Assembly: GCA_900549675.1 (NCBI GenBank) | Contig: URPG01000032.1 | Span: forward strand, 1 to 12,232 | DNA: 12,232 nt | DNA from: an uncultured Oscillospiraceae bacterium | GTDB taxonomy: Bacteria > Bacillota > Clostridia > Oscillospirales > Acutalibacteraceae | Direction of reading: 5' to 3' | Part shown: piece after piece, positions 6,441 to 12,232 of the stretch | Numbering within the stretch: position 1 is the stretch's first letter | Layout of the letters: every line of letters starts with the position of its first letter | Program-made: the position numbers and the translations under genes | Notes under the pieces: model-generated | Told to the model about the DNA's origin: nothing | What the model saw: the letters and a program-made list of their open reading frames with translations, nothing else | Database searches by the model: none

Positions 6441-8813
6441 TTAACGGGGAATTTTAACCGTGACATGATATTCCATGCCGGGTTGGATATTTCTCAAGAC
6501 GTTGTCATCCAACCGCCTGTCCTTATGATAGACCTCCACAGATTCCGCCTCTTCAGACTGCACAAAATTCAGTATAACAATGGCACCTCTAAAGAATCTT
6601 TTTGCAGTTGCTTTTGTCCAATTTTTAGGCAGTTGAGGCTGTATCTTCAATCCCTCTGGAGTACCTTTTAAGCCAAATAATCCGTCTACTAAAGAACGAT
6701 ATACCCATGAGGTGGTTCCTGTATTGAACAGATGACTGGACCGCCCCGCCGTTCTGGGGATTTGACGATAAGCACCTCTGTAGTAATTGGGAATAAAGAC
6801 AGGTAACTGACCTCTCCGAATAATATCTTCTTCATCTGGTCCGGGAATCATTTTACGGAGCAGCTGAAACGCATTTTCTTTTTCCCCTATCGCATACAGG
6901 GCATAAATATAGAAAATGGAAGCATGATTATAAACCGCACCGTTTTCGGCTGTACCGGGGTATTTTTGTGTTACTCTGCCTACGTCTTCCCGCATAGCGG
7001 TGTATGACGGCGCTAATTTTTCCACCCCATAGGGTGTTTCCAATCTTTCCTTGACGGATTTCATCAATTTAATTTTCTTTTCTGCATCAGCCGCACCGCT
7101 CAATAAAGACCAGCTTTGCGGATTGATAAAAATTTTTCCTTCTTTATCGGTGCTGATACCAAAACGTACATTATCATCCGTAATACCCCGGGCATACCAT
7201 TCTCCGTCCCAAAGATATTGATTTACAACCGCGTTAATTTCATTTGCGGCAGCAGTAAGCTGTTCCGCCATTTCTTTCTTCTCCACGGTTCTGCAAATCT
7301 CCGCCCATACGCGGCAAATATAGGCAGTGGCAATGGTCAGCCAACCTGATACGCCTTTTCCCTTAAAACCAACCATATTCATAGGGTCACACCAATCACC
7401 CTGCCTGATATAGTTTAGCCCTCTTTCATCCCTGTCCCGAATGAGCCATTCGACCGCCAGGGTGATATGCTCAAAAACCGCAACCTGTTCGTCACTGTCG
7501 GCAAAGCACACCTTTTCTTCTAAAATGGCATAATCATTGGTTTCATCTAAGTATGTGCTAATGCATACAGGCAGCCATACACAATGGTCTGTATGCGGAA
7601 TTTGATTGATATATTTTAATTCGGCTCCCTCATACAAGGTTATGCCATCCGGCATAGAACCGTTTTTATTCTGCTGACTGAGGGCATGCAGGAAAGCCTG
7701 CCTTGCCACTTGAGGCTTAATATAGGCCATACCCATGTTATCCTGCAAATAATTCCGTGTCTGCGGGTCAGTGGAAAGACGGTTGGTAATGCCATGGTAA
7801 TACATTTGCCTGGGAAGCCAGTGATTCACAAAATTATCGAAACCGGCATCCGGAGTTTGAATTTCCAGACACCCTCTGCCTTCTGCGATATATTCGGCAT
7901 ATTCTGCCATAGCTTGCTCAAAGCCGTCTTGTTTTGAATTATCATTAAAAAATCTTTGACGGTGGACATCAATTTCTTCTTCGGTGCGCACCGCACCAAA
8001 TAAAAATCTTAGGTTTGTTTCTTGTTTATCCTGCATATCCAGTCGATATTGTAAAGCGCAGGTTGGCATTTCATAATGAGAATCCCCATTTTTAAGCGTT
8101 TCTTCATGAATGGCAGAAGGATTGAAAATCCCCCCCTCTCCCTCAAAAGCCTCTTGGCTGATTTCCCAAGAAACTGGTTCTTGTTCTGCGGCTAGAAAAG
8201 TTTTGTCCGCAAAATTTTTAATCGTGTAATACTCTTTATATTTTTGATAAGGAGTAATGGAAGAGCAAACTATACTTTGCCGTTTGGCATCATACTTTCC
8301 GCTTTGGTTCATCCATGACATATATCCAACCGTAAAATTCGGATAAACGCTGACTCTGCGCCTACGCCCGGAATTATTCTTCACTTTAATTTGCCAAAGC
8401 TCCAAAGCATCTTCTACCGTCAGCGCCAAGCACATTTCAATCTCAATGCCTAGCCTTTGTATTTTCCAAAAAATCTTATCCTTGCCGACAGAAAACAGAT
8501 ATTGGTCCGGCATAATCCGCATCGGCTCATAGGGTGCTGAAAACAATTCTCCGGTTTCTTCGTCTTTTACATAAACAAAACGGCCGGGATGATGAGCATA
8601 ATAAGGCTGCTCCGGCTGCATGAATGTCTTTGCCTCCAAATTGGGAGCATGTGAATATTTGGCGGGCTCCGGCTGCATAAATTGTGCGGTCGCATAACCC
8701 CTGCAATTGACCTGAATCATCATCTTTTGGTTCCATAAAAATCCCGAGGCTTTCGGCAGCAGGGTGGGATCTGTTAACAAATAGTATTGGTTATCCTGAC
8801 TGGCATGAAACAT
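6441..8813 (-). CDS. GH94 phosphorylase, cellobionic acid phosphorylase-like
   Basis: GH94 enzymes split a beta-glucoside with phosphate, by inversion, to alpha-glucose 1-phosphate plus a free sugar. This 790-aa protein has the N-terminal beta-sandwich (about 1-290), a helical linker, the (alpha/alpha)6 barrel (about 320-735) and a short C-terminal beta region. The catalytic loop is QGDWCDPMNM, with D476 as general acid. H630 in GAVYNHAS and T700 in LFNTGTTSW fit the phosphate site. The WCDPMN loop instead of the WNDCLN of cellobiose and chitobiose phosphorylases, the PNYYRGAY...PRTAGRSSHLF segment and the 790-aa length all fit cellobionic-acid phosphorylases. R613 and K617 are where I recall the two carboxylate-binding residues of that enzyme lying. 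An acidic acceptor (gluconate or glucuronate) is therefore likely but not proven; beta-1,2- or 1,3-glucoside phosphorylase is the alternative. No signal peptide. AGGAGGAG lies 6 bases before the ATG. The gene has its own promoter and ends at the two-way terminator. Confidence 0.93.
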   Translation of the reverse strand: MFHASQDNQYYLLTDPTLLPKASGFLWNQKMMIQVNCRGYATAQFMQPEPAKYSHAPNLEAKTFMQPEQPYYAHHPGRFVYVKDEETGELFSAPYEPMRIMPDQYLFSVGKDKIFWKIQRLGIEIEMCLALTVEDALELWQIKVKNNSGRRRRVSVYPNFTVGYMSWMNQSGKYDAKRQSIVCSSITPYQKYKEYYTIKNFADKTFLAAEQEPVSWEISQEAFEGEGGIFNPSAIHEETLKNGDSHYEMPTCALQYRLDMQDKQETNLRFLFGAVRTEEEIDVHRQRFFNDNSKQDGFEQAMAEYAEYIAEGRGCLEIQTPDAGFDNFVNHWLPRQMYYHGITNRLSTDPQTRNYLQDNMGMAYIKPQVARQAFLHALSQQNKNGSMPDGITLYEGAELKYINQIPHTDHCVWLPVCISTYLDETNDYAILEEKVCFADSDEQVAVFEHITLAVEWLIRDRDERGLNYIRQGDWCDPMNMVGFKGKGVSGWLTIATAYICRVWAEICRTVEKKEMAEQLTAAANEINAVVNQYLWDGEWYARGITDDNVRFGISTDKEGKIFINPQSWSLLSGAADAEKKIKLMKSVKERLETPYGVEKLAPSYTAMREDVGRVTQKYPGTAENGAVYNHASIFYIYALYAIGEKENAFQLLRKMIPGPDEEDIIRRGQLPVFIPNYYRGAYRQIPRTAGRSSHLFNTGTTSWVYRSLVDGLFGLKGTPEGLKIQPQLPKNWTKATAKRFFRGAIVILNFVQSEEAESVEVYHKDRRLDDNVLRNIQPGMEYHVTVKIPR

Positions 8814-8847
8814 TTTAATCTCCTCCTGAATTTCTGTCTTTTATTGT

Positions 8848-8876
8848 ATTGTAAGGAATTTTCTTTTCTATTGCAA
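8848..8876 (-). promoter_or_regulatory. Sigma-A promoter of the GH94 gene
   Basis: On the reverse strand TTGCAA (8876-8871) and TACAAT (8853-8848) are exactly 17 bases apart, matching consensus at 4/6 and 5/6. Transcription should begin near 8841, giving a leader of about 28 bases that holds the ribosome binding site. The box lies directly after the upstream operon's terminator, which supports independent transcription. ACAATACAAT at the -10 box may double as an operator half-site. Confidence 0.65.
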
Positions 8877-8880
8877 GTTA

Positions 8881-8921
8881 AAAACAGAATCACAGATGAA
8901 AAATCCCTGTGATTCTGTTTT
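8881..8921 (-). terminator. Intrinsic terminator of the esterase operon
   Basis: AAAACAGAATCACAG (8881-8895) and CTGTGATTCTGTTTT (8907-8921) are perfect 15-base inverted copies around an 11-base loop. Read leftward, the stem ends in five T's. It sits about 70 bp past the esterase stop codon and just before the GH94 promoter, so it should end the esterase transcript. The long upper A-T part makes it usable from the other strand too. Confidence 0.88.
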
Positions 8922-8991
8922 CTTCTTTCATATTACCGCCTGACCGATATCATCTGTTCAAAAACAATATCTTGATGTTCCTATTGCTGCG

Positions 8992-10548
8992 TTAAGGATG
9001 AAAAACAGGTTTAATCCACTGTTTTTCCACTTCTTCTAAAAGGTCTTTATCATGTTTATAAGCCATGGCGGTATTATCCCCATAAATTAAACAACCCTTT
9101 TCTTTTTGGGTATATGCAGTCCACATAGGCAAACCCATTCGATTGGGATTGCCTGCATAAGCAAACTGTGCCCATGCCCCTGCCATTTCATCCTGTAATT
9201 TTTCTGTAACGCCTGGTTTACACATCGCCTCAACATACAAGGCATTGTGAAAGGTGAAGTGCAGTTCACCGTTATGGCCCAACAACTGCCCTCCCATATA
9301 TGTACTTTCAAAGGCAAACATATAGTTATAAACAGGAGCTTGCGCTTCTTCGGTTCTTCGGTTTAAGAAATCCAGCAGCATAGGACGAATCAGGTTATCT
9401 ACACAAACCGCATAGGAATAATCGATTGCAGGATATGCTTTTTGAAATTCTTTTTTAACCTGTTGGGCTCCCTTGCCAAAGTATTCTGTCAGCAGTGATA
9501 ATTTTTTATCTTCTTCCCATTTTGTCTTATCTCCCTCTGGAATATATTCTGCAAACTCTGCCAGACAAGAACCTACTATAAGGGGAATATCTTTCGTTTC
9601 CGGTCGAAAACCAACATCAAGGGGAAATCCGGTATAATATTCACCGTCCGCCACAGGGCCCCACATGGTAAAGGTATTTTGAATTCCCATTTCTCGGGCA
9701 GCTGTCTGTATGGCCGCAGAAAGCTTTTCATAGTCCATCGTTTCAATTTCTTTAACAGCTGAAGAATCCAAACCCAGTAAAGCCATTGTTTTAGCTGCCA
9801 ATAATTTTGCTTTTTCCTTTGATTGGCCAATACGAACCACACCGCTCTGGATAATGGCACGGTGATACAGACCATCGGCTGCCGGCATCTGCATTAAAGT
9901 GATGACCTTTCCGCCGCCTCCTGACTGTCCATATATCGTTACGTTATCCGGATCCCCTCCGAATTGAGCAATATTTTTCTTGACCCACTGCAAGGCAGCG
10001 ACCAAATCTGCCATTCCCAAATTCGCTGAATTCCGATATCTATCACCAAAATCAGACAGGTCGAAAAATCCCAGCATATTCAATCTGTGATTTACGGTGA
10101 CCACCACTGTATCGTATTCATTGCACATTTCAAATCCGTCATATGAAAACAAATGGGTAGCAGAGCCGCCGCTGTAGGCACCTCCATGAAGCCACACCAT
10201 AACAGGACGTTTGGCCTGTGAAGAAATTGATTTTGTCCAAATGTTCAAATTTTGACAATTTTCACTTACAGGACCGTATCGATTAGGTATCATAAGCTGA
10301 TTCATGTCGTTCCTGCCCCGGATGGAATAAGTCATTTCCGGACAGCCACAACCATGGCTGTGGGCATTTTTAACGCCCTCCCAAGGCGCAACGGGCTGCG
10401 GCATATGAAACCTTTTTGCATAGGCATACTCAACTCCTTTAAAACAATAAACTTTATTGGAGATGTATCCCCTGATTTTACCCGCTTCTGTTTGAACAAT
10501 CGGCTCAGACTCCGTACATACAAAACTCTTTATCTTTCGGTTAACCAT
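8992..10548 (-). CDS. Type-B carboxylesterase (second gene of esterase pair)
   Basis: This alpha/beta-hydrolase of the type-B carboxylesterase (COesterase) family hydrolyses carboxylic esters; the acyl group is unknown. It has 518 aa, normal for the family. The N-terminal part reads VQTEAGKIRGY...FKGVEYAYA, the family's usual opening. The oxyanion hole is HGG (121-123), the nucleophile S209 in YGQSGGGGK, the acid probably E331 in GSCLAEF, and the histidine H425 in LGHNGELHFTF. The elbow is SGGG rather than the usual SAG, as in its upstream neighbour. No signal peptide or membrane segment is seen, so it is cytoplasmic. The start is set by AGGAGGAG at 10557-10564, 8 bases upstream, overlapping the stop codon of the preceding gene; only 14 bases separate the two, so they are translated from one message and probably coupled. 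Its likely role is deacylating an imported glycoside or oligosaccharide. A general detoxifying esterase is the alternative. Confidence 0.93.
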   Translation of the reverse strand: MVNRKIKSFVCTESEPIVQTEAGKIRGYISNKVYCFKGVEYAYAKRFHMPQPVAPWEGVKNAHSHGCGCPEMTYSIRGRNDMNQLMIPNRYGPVSENCQNLNIWTKSISSQAKRPVMVWLHGGAYSGGSATHLFSYDGFEMCNEYDTVVVTVNHRLNMLGFFDLSDFGDRYRNSANLGMADLVAALQWVKKNIAQFGGDPDNVTIYGQSGGGGKVITLMQMPAADGLYHRAIIQSGVVRIGQSKEKAKLLAAKTMALLGLDSSAVKEIETMDYEKLSAAIQTAAREMGIQNTFTMWGPVADGEYYTGFPLDVGFRPETKDIPLIVGSCLAEFAEYIPEGDKTKWEEDKKLSLLTEYFGKGAQQVKKEFQKAYPAIDYSYAVCVDNLIRPMLLDFLNRRTEEAQAPVYNYMFAFESTYMGGQLLGHNGELHFTFHNALYVEAMCKPGVTEKLQDEMAGAWAQFAYAGNPNRMGLPMWTAYTQKEKGCLIYGDNTAMAYKHDKDLLEEVEKQWIKPVFHP

Positions 10549-10556
10549 TTCTTTTT

Positions 10557-10564
10557 CTCCTCCT
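10557..10564 (-). promoter_or_regulatory. Ribosome binding site overlapping the upstream stop codon
   Basis: TATAGGAGGAG contains both the TAG stop of the upstream esterase gene (10565-10563) and the AGGAGGAG Shine-Dalgarno box of the downstream one. Ribosomes ending the first gene therefore stop on the second gene's start site, which implies translational coupling. Confidence 0.8.
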
Positions 10565-12146
10565 ATAATTGTTGTAGTGCTTCACGCATTTCTTGATAAG
10601 GATCTGTTTCTGTCCGGCATACATCATCAAAAATCATAACCTGTTTGTCCCTTGTTGTAAATTCCGGCCATGATAAATTTGCGGTAGACGGATTGCCGGA
10701 GCGTATAAAAGCCGCCCATGCATGTGCCATTGTTTTTGATATCGATTTGCATTCAGGGTGCAAAACAACACGCATCTGCAAAGGAAGATCTGCCGTATGC
10801 CATGCATATTTTTTCTCTGGTATTATTGGATGCGGAGCATCATAAGCCACCATATAGTGATAGACCGGTGCGGCCCCTTGTTTTGCCTTTGCCATTGCCT
10901 GATAAAATGCTCCACCCCCTAAAAAGCTTGACAAAGAAATTATTTTCAGATAGAGGTGAGCGGCATCATCTTGTTTCCGATTGTGTTTCTTAAACACTTC
11001 GATGATTTTATCCACATTTTGTTCCGTAATCGGTGGTAAGAAACCTCCATGGGAATTGCCGTTCTGCGTTAAAAGGGCTTCTCTTAACGTGTCCCATGTG
11101 ATCGTAAAGGCACTCGGAGGAGAAAATACAGCCAATTCATCATCTGAGGCTCCTACTAGCAATGGTATTTTAGCTGAAATTTCGGGAGCAATAAATTCCT
11201 CAGCGGGATTAAAACATAAATTAATCTCATCTGCCACAGGAGAATACTGCATCATATCCCCATTTACAGCCTTTTTTGCCGCCTCAAGCAATTCTCTTGC
11301 CGGAACAGCACACAACTGATTAAGATGTTCTTTTGAAAGATTCAGTTCCTTTAAAATAGATTCTGCCAGTTTTGTACCTTGTTGAATACCGGTTCTCCCT
11401 ATTGGAGAAGATCCACTTTCCACAATTGCTGATCGGAACAAACCCTTTGCCTTTTCCATCGCCAGTAAATTACTGACCTTCATTCCGCCACCGGATTCTC
11501 CCATAATGGTCACCTTATTAGGGTCACCTCCAAAAGCTGCAATATTATTTTGTACCCATTGCAAAGCCAAAACAATATCCAGTATACCAGCCATTCCCGA
11601 CTCGGCATATTTTCTATCAAATTCACCAAGATGCAGATAGCCAAAAACATTCAATCGATGGTTAATGCCCACAACGACAATATCCTCTTCACGAGCCCAT
11701 TGATCGGCTCCCAGTACTAAGCTGCCTGAACCCGTAGCAAATCCCCCGCCGTGTACATAGACCACTACCGGGCGCTGAAGGTCATCAATTCCCGGTGTGA
11801 CGACATTCAGCACTAAGCAGTCTTCATTTTGCTGTTCCTCCTCCACACCGAAAAGCTGAGGATTACCGCCGCTGAAATAAGGGCCGAATCCGTCGGCACC
11901 CGATATACTGCATCCAAATTGCACGGCAGTATAGCCGTTCTTTGTGCAGTCATATATTCCGTCCCAATTTTCAGCCGGCATTGCCGGCAAAAATCTTCTT
12001 TCACCGGAACATCCGCTCCCATAGGGAATTCCGCGGAATATCGCCACCCCCTCACGATTTTCTCCCCGCACTTTTCCACATACTGTTTCAACAACAGGAT
12101 TTCTTTCCGTAACCGTTCCAAAAATCGGTTCTCCGTATAATCTCAT
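10563..12146 (-). CDS. Type-B carboxylesterase (first gene of esterase pair)
   Basis: A second COesterase-family alpha/beta-hydrolase, 527 aa. It opens with VETVCGKVRGEN...FRGIPYGSG. The family's NEDCLVLNV segment is at about 107-115, the oxyanion loop VHGGGFATGS at about 131-140 (HGGG 132-135), the nucleophile S218 in MGESGGGMKV, the acid probably E337 in GASDDELAVF, and H450 in AWHTADLPL. The triad is complete, so it should be active. It is a clear paralogue of the next gene: both have an SGGG elbow followed by x-K-V and both lack a signal peptide. AAAGGAG lies 6 bases before the ATG. It leads the pair; the promoter is either within the last 86 bases of the window or beyond it. Ester substrate unknown; with the rhamnosidase and phosphorylase nearby, removal of acetyl, glyceryl or aromatic acyl groups from a glycan or glycoside is the likely job. 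Confidence 0.93.
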   Translation of the reverse strand: MRLYGEPIFGTVTERNPVVETVCGKVRGENREGVAIFRGIPYGSGCSGERRFLPAMPAENWDGIYDCTKNGYTAVQFGCSISGADGFGPYFSGGNPQLFGVEEEQQNEDCLVLNVVTPGIDDLQRPVVVYVHGGGFATGSGSLVLGADQWAREEDIVVVGINHRLNVFGYLHLGEFDRKYAESGMAGILDIVLALQWVQNNIAAFGGDPNKVTIMGESGGGMKVSNLLAMEKAKGLFRSAIVESGSSPIGRTGIQQGTKLAESILKELNLSKEHLNQLCAVPARELLEAAKKAVNGDMMQYSPVADEINLCFNPAEEFIAPEISAKIPLLVGASDDELAVFSPPSAFTITWDTLREALLTQNGNSHGGFLPPITEQNVDKIIEVFKKHNRKQDDAAHLYLKIISLSSFLGGGAFYQAMAKAKQGAAPVYHYMVAYDAPHPIIPEKKYAWHTADLPLQMRVVLHPECKSISKTMAHAWAAFIRSGNPSTANLSWPEFTTRDKQVMIFDDVCRTETDPYQEMREALQQL

Positions 12147-12160
12147 TTTCTGCTCCTTTC

Positions 12161-12175
12161 ACAACACTGTATTGT
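12161..12175. promoter_or_regulatory. 15-base palindrome upstream of the esterase pair
   Basis: ACAACACTGTATTGT pairs over seven positions on each side of a central base, with one G-T wobble, directly upstream of the AAAGGAG box of the first esterase gene. The position fits an operator or a small leader hairpin. The rest of 12147-12232 is AT-rich; I see no clear -35/-10 pair there. Confidence 0.35.
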
Positions 12176-12232
12176 TTTTTACTTTACTCATAAGATGAAT
12201 CTGTTAGGTTTATTTTAATAACTGCCTCGGTA

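Noticed and set aside
10252..10596. Forward 114-codon frame opposite the esterase junction
   Set aside because: It is antisense to two clear esterase genes and resembles no protein family; a shadow frame. The same applies to forward frames at 10981-11319 and 11829-12140.

Overview
The window reads as part of a carbohydrate-catabolism locus from a low-to-moderate GC Gram-positive anaerobe, most likely a Clostridia-type gut Firmicute. The reasons are the strong AGGAGG-type ribosome binding sites in front of every gene, compact operons, sigma-A-like promoters in AT-rich intergenic DNA, and enzyme types common in Lachnospiraceae/Oscillospiraceae. This is inference from style and gene content; there is no rRNA or other taxonomic marker here. 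I see no mobile element, tRNA, rRNA or CRISPR array, and no transporter or regulator gene inside the window.

Layout, left to right. (1) A leftward two-gene operon: a GH78 alpha-L-rhamnosidase (906-3479) followed by a beta-propeller-like PD40/TolB-type protein whose 3' end lies off the left edge (1-856). (2) A 486-bp divergent intergenic region (3483-3968) with promoter candidates in both directions, direct repeats and palindromes. (3) A rightward single gene for a GH2 beta-galactosidase-like enzyme with an extra helical C-terminal domain (3969-6191). (4) A convergent junction closed by a strong two-way terminator (6375-6414). (5) A leftward GH94 phosphorylase with its own good promoter (6441-8813); its residues point to the cellobionic-acid-phosphorylase type, i.e. 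beta-glucosyl-gluconate or -glucuronate. (6) A perfect 15-bp stem terminator (8881-8921) separating it from (7) a leftward pair of tightly coupled type-B carboxylesterases (8992-10548 and 10563-12146).

How the parts could work together. None of the visible N-termini carries a signal peptide, so the enzymes should act in the cytoplasm on imported oligosaccharides or glycosides. The esterases would remove acyl groups, the rhamnosidase would release L-rhamnose, the GH2 enzyme a beta-linked sugar, and the GH94 enzyme would split a beta-glucosyl (acidic) disaccharide with phosphate to give alpha-glucose 1-phosphate. One coherent but unproven reading is an acylated, rhamnose- and uronate-containing oligosaccharide such as a fragment of a gellan-like sphingan; acylated plant rhamnosides are an alternative. 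All families here are known; what is potentially new is the combination, the PD40 partner of the rhamnosidase, and the control region.
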